Shown: one piece after another, positions 1 to 7,537 of the stretch
How positions within the stretch are numbered: the first letter of the stretch is position 1
Layout of the letters: each line of letters starts with the position of its first letter
DNA from: CAWDAQ01 sp963800325
Lineage (GTDB): Bacteria; Actinomycetota; Actinomycetes; Actinomycetales; Dermatophilaceae
Length of the DNA stretch: 64,000 nucleotides
Assembly: GCA_963800325.1 (NCBI GenBank)
Contig: CAWDAQ010000003.1
Coordinates: forward strand, 248,001 to 312,000
Direction of reading: 5' to 3'
The notes under the pieces: model-generated
What the model was told of the DNA's origin: nothing
Database searches by the model: none
What the model saw: only the letters and a program-made list of their open reading frames with translations
Program-made: the position numbers and the translations under genes

Positions 1-595
1 CCTGGGCCCGGGTGAAGTGCTCGTCGTAGCCGCCGACCCGCTCCAGCGCGCTGCGCCGGAACACCCCGAGGTAGACCGTCTCGGCCTCCCCGGACCCGCC
101 GCCGACGTGGAAGCGGGAGTTGCCGACCCCGAGGGGGCTGCGCATCGCGCACGCGACGGCTCGCTCGAACGGCGTGCTCCCCTGGGCGTCCATGATCCCG
201 CCGACGTTGTCGGCGCCGTGCTCGAGGAGGGCGCGCACCGCCGTGGTGACGTAGTCCGGGGGGACCTCGGCGTGCCCGTCGACCCGGACGACGACGTCAC
301 CGGTCGAGCCCGCGATGGCCGCGTTGAGGCCCGACGGGGTCCGGCCGGTCGGGTTGGGCACCGTGCTCACCCGCGGGTCGCCGGCGAGCTCGGCGGCGAT
401 CGCGTCGGTCCGGTCGCGCGACGGCCCGAGGGCGAGCACGACCTCGACGCGGCCGGGGTAGTCCTGCTCGAGGACCCGGCCGACGGCGTCGCGGAGGTGA
501 CGCTCCTCGTTCAGGACGGGGATGACGACCGAGACCGCCGGCCAGGTCCGTGCTCCGGCGGGCGGCGGGACGGGGTCGGCGTGGGAGGCGGTCAT
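1..595 (-). CDS. Glycosyltransferase family 2, ExoA-like (3' end cut by window edge)
   Basis: Reading leftward from ATG 595, 198 codons stay open to the window edge, so only the N-terminal catalytic part is present. The protein begins with a hydrophobic strand 'VSVVIPVLNEE' typical of the GT-A fold, followed by 'PNPTGRTPSGLN' and the nucleotide-sugar/metal motif region 'VVVRVDGHAEVP'. The 'RVDGHA' form is characteristic of ExoA-type (succinoglycan-like) family 2 glycosyltransferases. It probably transfers a sugar from a nucleotide donor to a lipid-linked envelope glycan at the membrane; donor and acceptor cannot be read from this fragment. It diverges from the LCP gene at 688. A GATACT box ends 6 bases before the ATG, a weak leaderless promoter. 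The membrane segments usual at the C-terminus would lie outside the window. Confidence 0.85.
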   Translation of the reverse strand, partial: MTASHADPVPPPAGARTWPAVSVVIPVLNEERHLRDAVGRVLEQDYPGRVEVVLALGPSRDRTDAIAAELAGDPRVSTVPNPTGRTPSGLNAAIAGSTGDVVVRVDGHAEVPPDYVTTAVRALLEHGADNVGGIMDAQGSTPFERAVACAMRSPLGVGNSRFHVGGGSGEAETVYLGVFRRSALERVGGYDEHFTRAQ

Positions 596-674
596 CCGCC
601 CAGTATCGGGGACGAGCCGGCGCGCCCGCCGGACCTCCACGCGCGTCGGCTGCGGTTCTCCCAGCCGGACGCCT

Positions 675-680
675 TAGCCT
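675..680 (+). promoter_or_regulatory. -10 box for LCP gene, leaderless
   Basis: TAGCCT, 7 bases before ATG 688. It supports 688 as the start rather than the longer upstream reading frame beginning at 550. Confidence 0.6.
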
Positions 681-687
681 GTCGGCC

Positions 688-2073
688 ATGCCCGAGAGCC
701 CCGAGCCCCGGCGTCGTCGCCCACCGGCCGACGACGCCCTGACGTTCGACACCCGCGGGGGGCGCGGGGCGCGACGGGTGCAGCGCGACGTCCCGGGCCG
801 GCCCTCGTCGCGCGGCGGCACCGGCGACCGGTCGGCCCGCTCCTCGCCACCTCGCTCGTCTCCCCCCCGGGAGGGGGCGCCGCGCCGGTCCGGCACGACG
901 GGGCGGGAGCGGCCCGGTGACGCCCGCGCCATCCCGCAGCAGCGTGCAGGGGCCGCCCCGGGGGCCGCGGCGGGCGGGTCCTCGGCGGCTCGCGCGCCGT
1001 CGCGCCCCCCGGCGGACGGCGGCACCCGGACGATGCCGAGCAGCCGACCGGTCCGCCCGGGCGAGGGGCCTCCCCGCGGGCCGCGCGACGAGGCGGCGAC
1101 GTACGGCCGCCCCCGCCGCTCGGGCCGCAGCACCGCCCGCCGGGTCGCCGCCGGGCTCCTCGTGCTCGTCCTCGTCTGGGTCGGGCTCGAGGTGTGGGCG
1201 GTGTCGTCCTCGTGGAACTCGGTCAACCGGGTCGCCGCGACTCCCACCTCGGACCGGGCGCCGGACGGCGCGGGCACGAACGTCCTCTTCGTCGGCAGCG
1301 ACAGCCGGTCCGGCCTGACCCAGGCCCAGCGGAAGACGCTCGGGACCGGACAGGCCCCCGGGGCACGGACCGACTCGATCATGCTGCTCCACCTCGGTGG
1401 CGGCGACCCGACGCTGCTGTCGATCCCGCGCGACTCCTACGTCGAGATCCCCGGGCACGGGATGAACAAGATCAACGCGGCCTTCTCGATCGGGGGCCCG
1501 AAGCTGCTCGCCCGGACCATCGAGTCGAGCACCGACCTGCGGGTCGACGGCTACATGGAGATCGGTTTCGGCGGCTTCGCCTCGGTCGTCGACGCCGTCG
1601 ACGGGGTCCGGATGTGCCTGCCGCACGCGATGCAGGACGACAAGGCCCACATCGACCTGCCCCGGGGCTGCCAGGTCCTCAACGGCAAGAACGCCCTCGG
1701 CTACGTCCGCGCCCGCTACTCCGACCCCGAGGGCGACCTCGGGCGGGTGAAGCGCCAGCGCCAGTTCCTCGGGGCGCTCATGGGCAAGATCGCCTCCCCG
1801 GCGAACGTCCTCCTCCCGTGGCGGCTGCACACGCTCGGCACCTCGGCCGGCAGTGCGCTCACGATCGGCGAGGACGACTCGATGCTCGAGACCGGGCGCG
1901 CCGTCCTCGGTCTGCGCACGGTCGCCCAGGGCGGCGGCAACTCCGTGACGGTCCCGATCTCGAACCCGAACCTGACGACCTCGGTGGGCTCGGCGGTCGA
2001 GTGGGACCAGCAGCGCTCCCAGCAGCTGTTCACCGCGCTGCGGCGCGACCAGCCCCTGACGGTGGCGCCGTGA
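688..2073 (+). CDS. LytR-CpsA-Psr (LCP) family cell-wall polymer ligase
   Basis: 461 residues. Residues 1-150 are a disordered Arg/Pro/Gly/Ser-rich cytoplasmic tail. One transmembrane helix follows at about 151-172, then the extracellular LCP domain from about 198. Family motifs are visible: 'NVLFVGSDSR', 'RTDSIMLLHL', 'LSIPRDSYVEI', 'MNKINAAFSIGGP' and 'GYVRARYSDPEGDLGRVKRQ', including the Arg and Asp residues that bind the pyrophosphate lipid. LCP enzymes move glycan polymers from undecaprenyl carriers to peptidoglycan or arabinogalactan. The start is ATG 688, supported by a -10 box 7 bases upstream; the frame stays open further upstream but overlaps the divergent glycosyltransferase. It overlaps the next gene by 4 bases. 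A cpsA-type LCP gene also sits near fadE25/purEK in M. tuberculosis (Rv3267). Confidence 0.93.
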   Translation: MPESPEPRRRRPPADDALTFDTRGGRGARRVQRDVPGRPSSRGGTGDRSARSSPPRSSPPREGAPRRSGTTGRERPGDARAIPQQRAGAAPGAAAGGSSAARAPSRPPADGGTRTMPSSRPVRPGEGPPRGPRDEAATYGRPRRSGRSTARRVAAGLLVLVLVWVGLEVWAVSSSWNSVNRVAATPTSDRAPDGAGTNVLFVGSDSRSGLTQAQRKTLGTGQAPGARTDSIMLLHLGGGDPTLLSIPRDSYVEIPGHGMNKINAAFSIGGPKLLARTIESSTDLRVDGYMEIGFGGFASVVDAVDGVRMCLPHAMQDDKAHIDLPRGCQVLNGKNALGYVRARYSDPEGDLGRVKRQRQFLGALMGKIASPANVLLPWRLHTLGTSAGSALTIGEDDSMLETGRAVLGLRTVAQGGGNSVTVPISNPNLTTSVGSAVEWDQQRSQQLFTALRRDQPLTVAP

Positions 2074-2630
2074 GTGTCGAGCGCACGGTCCTGCTCGTCG
2101 ACGGCGAGAACATCGACGCGACCCTCGGGACGTCGATCCTCGGACGTCGCCCCCACCCGGACGAGCGCCCGCGGTGGGACCGGCTGCTCTCGTTCACCGA
2201 GCGGGAGTTCGGCCACCCCGTGCGGGGGCTGTTCTTCCTCAACGCCTCCTCCGGGCTGCCGATGTCCTTCGTCCAGGCCCTGACGGCCATGGGCTACCAG
2301 CCGGTCCCGCTCTCGGGCTCCTCGGAGGAGAAGGTCGTCGACATCGCCATCGAGCGGACCCTGGCCGCGCTCGCGCGCCGGGAGGCCGACGTCGTCCTCG
2401 TCAGCCACGACGGCGACTTCCTCGACGCGCTCGGCCCGCTCGTCGGGGACGGCCGCCGGACCGGCGTGGTCGGCTTCACCGAGTTCCGCAACGCCGGGTT
2501 CACCGGGCTCGTCGCCCGTGGCCTGGAAGCCTTCGACCTCGAGCACGACGTCGGTGCGTTCAACGCCCCGCTCCCCCGGGTGCGGGTCATCCCGATCGAG
2601 GAGTTCGACCCGGAGGCCCTGCTGGGCTGA
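2070..2630 (+). CDS. NYN domain protein (PIN-like nuclease fold)
   Basis: 186 residues, starting at GTG 2070 inside the LCP stop region (GTGA overlap), so translation is probably coupled. The N-terminal 'VLLVDGENID' carries the first conserved Asp of NYN/LabA (DUF88) domains. 'VVLVSHDGDFLDAL' at about residues 108-118 carries the acidic S-x-D-x-D-F motif. Together these resemble the metal-binding acidic cluster of PIN-like ribonucleases. Only the NYN domain is present, with no extra RNA-binding domain. The substrate is unknown. The association with a cell-wall ligase is unexplained by the family. Confidence 0.85.
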   Translation: MSVERTVLLVDGENIDATLGTSILGRRPHPDERPRWDRLLSFTEREFGHPVRGLFFLNASSGLPMSFVQALTAMGYQPVPLSGSSEEKVVDIAIERTLAALARREADVVLVSHDGDFLDALGPLVGDGRRTGVVGFTEFRNAGFTGLVARGLEAFDLEHDVGAFNAPLPRVRVIPIEEFDPEALLG

Positions 2631-2660
2631 CGCGCCGCGTGTCGCCGTGGCGGGGCGCCG

Positions 2661-2727
2661 CCCGTTGAGTGAGCAGTAGATGTCCCCTCGGACGCTCGGA
2701 GAGGACCTCTGGTGCTCACTCAACGGG
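2661..2727. repeat. 67-base near-perfect hairpin between convergent genes
   Basis: Arms 2661-2689 and 2699-2727. The outer 15 bases are perfectly complementary (CCCGTTGAGTGAGCA against TGCTCACTCAACGGG). The inner 14 positions pair with three mismatches and one G-U, leaving a loop of about 9 bases. It lies between the ends of the NYN gene (+) and the acyl-CoA dehydrogenase (-), so it could be a bidirectional terminator. It has no T-tract, and it is longer and lower in GC than the other hairpins here, so a dispersed repeat is also possible. The rest of 2631-2772 holds nothing recognisable. Confidence 0.75.
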
Positions 2728-2772
2728 TGGGGTCCAGCACGTCCTCGACCTGGGCACAGGGTGGTCGGGTGA

Positions 2773-3939
2773 CTACCCCAGGAGCTGGCGTGCCATGACG
2801 ACGCGCTGGATCTGGTTGGTGCCCTCGTAGATCTGGGTGATCTTCGCGTCCCGCATCATCCGCTCGACGGGGAAGTCGCTGACGTACCCGGACCCGCCGA
2901 GCAGTTGCACGGCGTCCGTGGTGACCTTCATCGCGACGTCCGAGGCGAAGCACTTCGCGGCCGCGCCGTGGAAGCGCAGGTCGTCGTCGTGCCGCTCGGA
3001 CCTCGCCGCGGCCGAGTAGACCAGCTGCCGGGCGGCCTCGAGCTGCATCGCCATGTCGGCGAGCATGAACTGCACCCCCTGGAAGTCCCCGACCGGGTGG
3101 CCGAACTGGTGGCGCTCGCGCACGTGCTCGAGCGCGACGTCGAGCGCGCCCTGGGCGATGCCGACCGCCTGGGCCCCGATCGTCACCCGGGTGTGGTCGA
3201 GGGTGCGCAGCGCGATCTTCAGGCCCTCACCGGGCTCCCCGACGATCCGGTCGCCGGGGATGCGGACGTCGTCGAAGTACAGCTCGCGGGTGGGCGAGCC
3301 CTTGATGCCGAGCTTGCGCTCCTTCTCCCCGAAGGTGAACCCCTCGTCGGACCGCTCGACCACGAACGCGCTGATGTTGCGACCGCGCGGGCCGTCGGGG
3401 TCGGTGACCGCGAGGACGGTGTAGTACTCCGAGACCCCGGCGTTCGTGATCCACGACTTGTGGCCGCTGAGGACCCAGTCGTCGCCGTCGGGGCGGGCCC
3501 GGCAGCGCATGGCCGCGGTGTCCGAGCCGGCCTCGCGCTCGGAGAGGCCGTAGGAGAAGCTCGCCTCGCCGCGGCCGACCGGGGGCAGGTAGCGGGCCTT
3601 GAGCTCCTCGCTGCCGGCGAGCAGCAGCGGCATGGTGCCGAGCTTGTTCACCGCGGGGATCAGCGACGAGCTCGCGCAGACCCGGGCGACCTCCTCGATG
3701 ACCAGGCAGGTCGCGAGCGCGTCCGCGCCCGGCCCGTCGTACTCCTCGGGGACGTGCGGGGCGTGGAAGTCCGAGGCGACGAGCGCGTCGTACGCCGCCT
3801 GCGGGAACTCGCCGGTGGCGTCGACCTCCGCGGCGTGCGGGGCGATCTTGTCCGCGGCGACGGCGCGGACCGCCTCGCGGACCGCCTCGTGGTCCTCGGA
3901 CAGGGCGAACAGGGGGTAGCCGTCGGTGGGGGTCTGCAC
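2773..3939 (-). CDS. Acyl-CoA dehydrogenase, FadE25-like
   Basis: 388 residues, the usual length for an FAD-dependent acyl-CoA dehydrogenase that oxidises acyl-CoA to trans-2-enoyl-CoA and passes electrons to ETF. Visible family blocks include 'SYGLSEREAGSD' (FAD and substrate region), 'LSGHKSWITNAG', and the C-terminal 'YEGTNQIQRVVMARQLLG'. The Glu of 'YEGTNQ' (residue 372) is the catalytic base of the short/medium-chain type. Its position close to purE/purK and birA/accD matches fadE25 (Rv3274c) in mycobacteria. The GTG start at 3939 is supported by a TAGCAT box (3952-3947) 7 bases before it. Chain-length specificity cannot be judged. Confidence 0.92.
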   Translation of the reverse strand: MQTPTDGYPLFALSEDHEAVREAVRAVAADKIAPHAAEVDATGEFPQAAYDALVASDFHAPHVPEEYDGPGADALATCLVIEEVARVCASSSLIPAVNKLGTMPLLLAGSEELKARYLPPVGRGEASFSYGLSEREAGSDTAAMRCRARPDGDDWVLSGHKSWITNAGVSEYYTVLAVTDPDGPRGRNISAFVVERSDEGFTFGEKERKLGIKGSPTRELYFDDVRIPGDRIVGEPGEGLKIALRTLDHTRVTIGAQAVGIAQGALDVALEHVRERHQFGHPVGDFQGVQFMLADMAMQLEAARQLVYSAAARSERHDDDLRFHGAAAKCFASDVAMKVTTDAVQLLGGSGYVSDFPVERMMRDAKITQIYEGTNQIQRVVMARQLLG

Positions 3940-3946
3940 CCGCCGA

Positions 3947-3952
3947 ATGCTA
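3947..3952 (-). promoter_or_regulatory. -10 box for acyl-CoA dehydrogenase, leaderless
   Basis: TAGCAT on the minus strand, 7 bases before GTG 3939. There is no Shine-Dalgarno in the gap. Confidence 0.55.
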
Positions 3953-3960
3953 CCGGCCGG

Positions 3961-5040
3961 TCACCCCAGCAGCCCCCGGTGCTCACGGTGGCGTCCGCCA
4001 CGTCCGGCCCCGGCGGCGTCGGCGTCCCGCAGCTCGGGGACGACGGTGCGCTCGAACAGCTCGATCCCGCTCGTGTCGTAGGCGGCCTCGGCGAAGTACG
4101 TGATCGCGTACGTCATCCCCCGCTCCTGCATCCCGGCGAGGGTCTCGGTGACCTGCTCCGGCGTGCCGACGCACGGGCCGTTCTCGAACGAGGCGACGGT
4201 CTGCTCGACGACGTCCTCGGGCATCCCGGCGGCGGTGTAGTGCGCCCGGATCCACTCGATCCGGTCGCGGACCTCCTTCTCGGTCTCGCCGATGACGACG
4301 TTGTAGTTGGCGCTGCGGACGATCTCGTCGACGTCGCGCCCGACGTCCGCGCAGTGCCCGCGGAGCACCTCGCTCTTGTGCTCGAACCCGTCCGGGCTGC
4401 CGTCGAAGTTGGTGTAGTCGGCGTACCGGGCGGCCACCCTGAGGGTCTTCTTCTCGCCGCCGCCGGCGATCCACATCGGGATGCCGTTGTGCTCCGACCC
4501 GGGCACGCTGGTGCCCTGCAGCGGCCGCGGGGCGCACAGCGCACCGTCGACCCGGTAGTACCGGCCGTCGAGGGTCGCCGAGCCGGTGGTCCACATGTCA
4601 CGGAAGATCCGCACGCCCTCCTCGAGCCGGCCGATCCGCTCCCCCGCGCCCGGGAACCCGTAGCCGTAGGCGCGCCACTCGTGCTCGTACCAGCCCGCGC
4701 CGATCCCCATCTCGACCCGGCCCTCGCTGACGACGTCGACGGTGGCCGCGACCTTCGCGAGGTAGGTGGGCTCGCGGTAGGACATGCACGTGCACATCTG
4801 GCCCAGGCGGACCCGGCCGGTGACGCCCGCGAACGCCGACATCAGCGACCACGCCTCGTGGCAGGCGTGGTCGCTGGGCCGGGGGACGGTGTGGAAGTGG
4901 TCGTAGACCCAGAGCGACTCCCAGTCCGGGTTCGCGTCCGCGCGACGCGCCAGTCCGGCCATGACGCCCCAGTGCATCGCGGGGTCGATCCCGGCCAGGT
5001 CCATGCGCCACCCCTGCGGCACGAAGATTCCGAACCTCAT
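3961..5040 (-). CDS. Luciferase-like, probably F420-dependent oxidoreductase
   Basis: 359 residues of the luciferase-like monooxygenase (LLM) fold. It begins 'MRFGIFVPQG', followed by 'WVYDHFHTVP', 'RVRLGQMCTCMSYREPTYLAK', 'VSEGRVEMGIGAGWYEHEW', 'GIPMWIAGGGEKKTL' and a C-terminal 'GTPEQVTETLAGM'. This block order is that of the actinobacterial F420-dependent TIM-barrel subfamily, which uses reduced F420 for hydride transfer. The substrate is unknown, and an FMN-dependent role is not excluded. Unlike many neighbours it has a real leader: AAGGAGA lies 4 bases before ATG 5040. It diverges from UDP-glucose dehydrogenase across 81 bases, and its stop lies 21 bases beyond the acyl-CoA dehydrogenase start. 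Confidence 0.87.
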   Translation of the reverse strand: MRFGIFVPQGWRMDLAGIDPAMHWGVMAGLARRADANPDWESLWVYDHFHTVPRPSDHACHEAWSLMSAFAGVTGRVRLGQMCTCMSYREPTYLAKVAATVDVVSEGRVEMGIGAGWYEHEWRAYGYGFPGAGERIGRLEEGVRIFRDMWTTGSATLDGRYYRVDGALCAPRPLQGTSVPGSEHNGIPMWIAGGGEKKTLRVAARYADYTNFDGSPDGFEHKSEVLRGHCADVGRDVDEIVRSANYNVVIGETEKEVRDRIEWIRAHYTAAGMPEDVVEQTVASFENGPCVGTPEQVTETLAGMQERGMTYAITYFAEAAYDTSGIELFERTVVPELRDADAAGAGRGGRHREHRGLLG

Positions 5041-5108
5041 CCTGTCTCCTTCACCTGCTCCTCGGGACCCCGGCGGAGGGTCGCGGTCGCGCATCTCGGA
5101 CGCGACGT

Positions 5109-5114
5109 TACTGT
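5109..5114 (+). promoter_or_regulatory. -10 box for UDP-glucose dehydrogenase, leaderless
   Basis: TACTGT, 7 bases before ATG 5122. It argues against any of the in-frame upstream extension. Confidence 0.55.
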
Positions 5115-5121
5115 GTGGCGC

Positions 5122-6453
5122 ATGAGTCTGGCGATCTCCGTTGTCGGCACCGGGTACCTCGGGGCGGTCCACGCGGCGTGCATGGCCGATCTCGGCCACA
5201 CCGTCGTCGCCATGGACAGCGACCCCGAGAAGATCGAGGCGCTGGCCTCCGGGCGACCGGCGATCTACGAGCCGGGCCTCGAGGAGCTGCTCGCGAGGGT
5301 CCTCCCGAGCGGCCGCCTGCGCTTCACGACCGACCCGGCCGACGTCGCCGACGCGGACGTCCACTTCCTCTGCGTCGGGACCCCGCAGCTCGCCGACGGC
5401 TACGGCGCCGACACCACGTACGTCCACGGCGCCGCCGACGCGCTCGCACCGCACCTGCGCCCGGGATCCCTCGTCGTCGGCAAGTCCACCGTCCCGGTGG
5501 GGACCGCGGCCGCGCTGCGCGAGCGGATGCAGCGCCTCGCCCCCGAGGGGGTGACCGTGCGGCTCGCGTGGAACCCCGAGTTCCTCCGCGAGGGGTTCGC
5601 CATCGAGGACACCGTGGCGCCGGACCGGTTCGTCTACGGCGTCGCCGGGGAGCACGCCGAGGCCGACGTCGCCCTCCTCGACGAGGTCTATGCCGGGCCG
5701 CTCGCCTCCGGCACCCCCCGCCTCGTCACCGACTTCCAGACCGCCGAGCTGGTCAAGGTCGCTGCGAACGCGTTCCTCGCGACGAAGATCTCGTTCATCA
5801 ACGCGATGAGCGAGGTGTGCGAGGCGGCGGGCGGCGACGTCGTCATGCTCGCCAAGGCGCTCGGCCACGACGACCGGATCGGCCGGAAGTTCCTCGGGGC
5901 CGGACTCGGCTTCGGTGGCGGCTGCCTGCCGAAGGACATCCGGGCGTTCATGGCCCGCGCCGAGGAGCTCGGTCAGGGCCCGGCCCTGGGCTTCCTCCGC
6001 GAGGTCGACGAGATCAACAAGCGCCGCCGTCGGCGGGTCGTCGACATCGCCCGGGAGGTCTGCGACGGAAGTCTCCACGGGCGGGTCGTCACCGTGCTCG
6101 GCGCGGCCTTCAAGCCCAACAGCGACGACATCCGCGACTCCCCCGCGCTCGACGTCGCCGAGGCGGCGCTCGCCGAGGGCGCCTCGGTCCGCGTGCACGA
6201 CCCGAAGGCGCTCGCGGTCGCGAGGGCGCACCGCCCCGGACCGGAGTACGTCGACACGGTCGAGGACGCCATCGCCGGCACCGACGTCGTCCTCCACCTC
6301 ACCGAGTGGAAGGACTACCGCGAGCTCGACACCGCGGCCCTGGCGAGCAAGGCCCGCCAGGCGGTCGTCGTCGACGGGCGCAACGCCCTCGACGCCACCG
6401 AGTGGCGCGAGACGGGCTGGCAGGTCCGGGCCCTCGGACGCGCCAACCCCTGA
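5122..6453 (+). CDS. UDP-glucose 6-dehydrogenase
   Basis: 443 residues, normal for the UDP-glucose/GDP-mannose dehydrogenase family. The enzyme oxidises UDP-glucose twice with NAD+ to UDP-glucuronate, a precursor for envelope polysaccharides. The N-terminal Rossmann motif is 'VVGTGYLGAVHA'. 'NPEFLREGFAIED' and the catalytic Cys268 in 'GFGGGCLPKDIRAF' are intact. The C-terminal UDP-binding part has 'GAAFKPNSDDIRDSPAL'. The frame is open for more than 2 kb upstream, but that part overlaps genes on the other strand and lacks family similarity, so ATG 5122 is preferred. GDP-mannose dehydrogenase activity is the alternative; the 'FLREG' and 'KPNSDDIRDSP' forms favour UDP-glucose. Confidence 0.93.
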   Translation: MSLAISVVGTGYLGAVHAACMADLGHTVVAMDSDPEKIEALASGRPAIYEPGLEELLARVLPSGRLRFTTDPADVADADVHFLCVGTPQLADGYGADTTYVHGAADALAPHLRPGSLVVGKSTVPVGTAAALRERMQRLAPEGVTVRLAWNPEFLREGFAIEDTVAPDRFVYGVAGEHAEADVALLDEVYAGPLASGTPRLVTDFQTAELVKVAANAFLATKISFINAMSEVCEAAGGDVVMLAKALGHDDRIGRKFLGAGLGFGGGCLPKDIRAFMARAEELGQGPALGFLREVDEINKRRRRRVVDIAREVCDGSLHGRVVTVLGAAFKPNSDDIRDSPALDVAEAALAEGASVRVHDPKALAVARAHRPGPEYVDTVEDAIAGTDVVLHLTEWKDYRELDTAALASKARQAVVVDGRNALDATEWRETGWQVRALGRANP

Positions 6454-6523
6454 GGACCCGTTCCCGGCCGGGCCGGCGCGGGGTTCCGCGCGATGTTCCC
6501 AGTGACCGTGCATGATGGGGCCC

Positions 6524-6982
6524 ATGGGCATGCTGATCCGCCAGAACGACGAGCACGTCGTCCGTCGTCTCCTGTCCGACCCCGGGATCTGGGTCGTCGT
6601 GGGCCTGAGCAACAACGAGAGCCGTCCCGCGTGGGACGTCTCGCGCTGGCTCAAGGTCGAGCTCGGCAAGGGGATCATCCCGGTCCACCCCAGGGCCGAG
6701 ACCGTCCACGGCGAGCAGGGCTACGCCTCGATCGCCGACCTCCCCGACGGCACCGACGTCAAGGTCGTCGACTGCTTCGTCAACTCCCAGCGCGTGGGGA
6801 AGGTCGTCGACGAGGCGATCGAGCACAAGGACCGGCTCTCCATCGACGCGGTGTGGCTCCAGCTCGGGGTCGTCGACGAGGAGGCCGCGGAGCGGGCGCG
6901 GGAGGCGGGGCTCGACGTCGTCATGGACACCTGCCCGAAGATCGAGCACCGCAAGGACCGCGCCCACGGCGCGATCCGCTGA
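6524..6982 (+). CDS. CoA-binding domain protein (YccU-like)
   Basis: About 152 residues, a stand-alone CoA_binding Rossmann domain. 'GIWVVVGLSNNESRPAWDV', 'GIIPVHPRAETVHGEQGYAS', 'VDCFVNSQRVG' and 'DTCPKIEH' follow the pattern of the YccU/succinyl-CoA-synthetase-like family. Members bind CoA, but their cellular task is not established. Several in-frame ATGs (6512, 6515, 6524, 6530) compete. ATG 6524 is chosen because a CATGAT box lies 7 bases before it, as in neighbouring leaderless genes; ATG 6530 is also reasonable. It lies between the UDP-glucose dehydrogenase and the convergent purE. Confidence 0.85.
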   Translation: MGMLIRQNDEHVVRRLLSDPGIWVVVGLSNNESRPAWDVSRWLKVELGKGIIPVHPRAETVHGEQGYASIADLPDGTDVKVVDCFVNSQRVGKVVDEAIEHKDRLSIDAVWLQLGVVDEEAAERAREAGLDVVMDTCPKIEHRKDRAHGAIR

Positions 6983-7000
6983 CCGTAGCCGCGCCGCCGC

Positions 7001-7537
7001 TCAGGCGCGGCGCTCCCGCAGCCGCTCGCCCTTGGCGAGGGCGGTCTCGCGCAGCCCCTCCTGGAAGCGGGCCATCGCGGTGCGCAGCCGCGCCGCCTCC
7101 CGGCCCTCCCCCGCAGCGAGGATCCGCGCCGCGAGCAGCCCGGCGTTCCGGGCAGCGCCGACGCCGACGGTGGCGACCGGAACGCCCGCGGGCATCTGGA
7201 CGATGGAGAGCAGCGAGTCCATCCCGTCCAGGTGCGCGAGAGGCACGGGGACCCCGACGACCGGCAGCGGGGTGACGCTGGCGAGCATCCCCGGCAGGTG
7301 GGCCGCGCCCCCGGCGCCGGCGACGAGGACGCGCAGCCCGGCCTCGACGGCCCCGGAGCCGTAGGCGATCATCTCCTGCGGCATCCGGTGGGCGGACACG
7401 ACGTCGGCCTCGTAGGCGACGCCGAGCTCGTCGAGGGCCAGGGCGGCCTGCTCCATGACCGGCCAGTCGGAGTCGCTGCCCATGACGAGGCCGACGAGGG
7501 GGCGGGGCGGCTGCTCGGACCCGGTGGGCGTGCTCAC
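7001..7537 (-). CDS. purE: N5-carboxyaminoimidazole ribonucleotide mutase
   Basis: 178 residues. PurE converts N5-CAIR to CAIR in de novo purine synthesis. The class I signature is visible: 'VMGSDSDWPVMEQA' (phosphate binding) and 'VVSAHRMPQEM' with the catalytic His. 'GAGGAAHLPGMLAS' and 'PVVGVPVPLAHLDGMDSLLSIVQMP' also match. The GTG start at 7537 overlaps the purK stop by four bases, so the two are translationally coupled in the order purK-purE. purE next to purK, with a GtrA gene divergent, is a conserved actinobacterial arrangement. Confidence 0.96.
   Translation of the reverse strand: MSTPTGSEQPPRPLVGLVMGSDSDWPVMEQAALALDELGVAYEADVVSAHRMPQEMIAYGSGAVEAGLRVLVAGAGGAAHLPGMLASVTPLPVVGVPVPLAHLDGMDSLLSIVQMPAGVPVATVGVGAARNAGLLAARILAAGEGREAARLRTAMARFQEGLRETALAKGERLRERRA

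Noticed and set aside
2905..5121. Long open frame upstream of UDP-glucose dehydrogenase
   Set aside because: It runs antisense through the acyl-CoA dehydrogenase and the luciferase-like gene, has no family similarity, and the leaderless promoter places the start at 5122. Open antisense frames are expected at this GC content.
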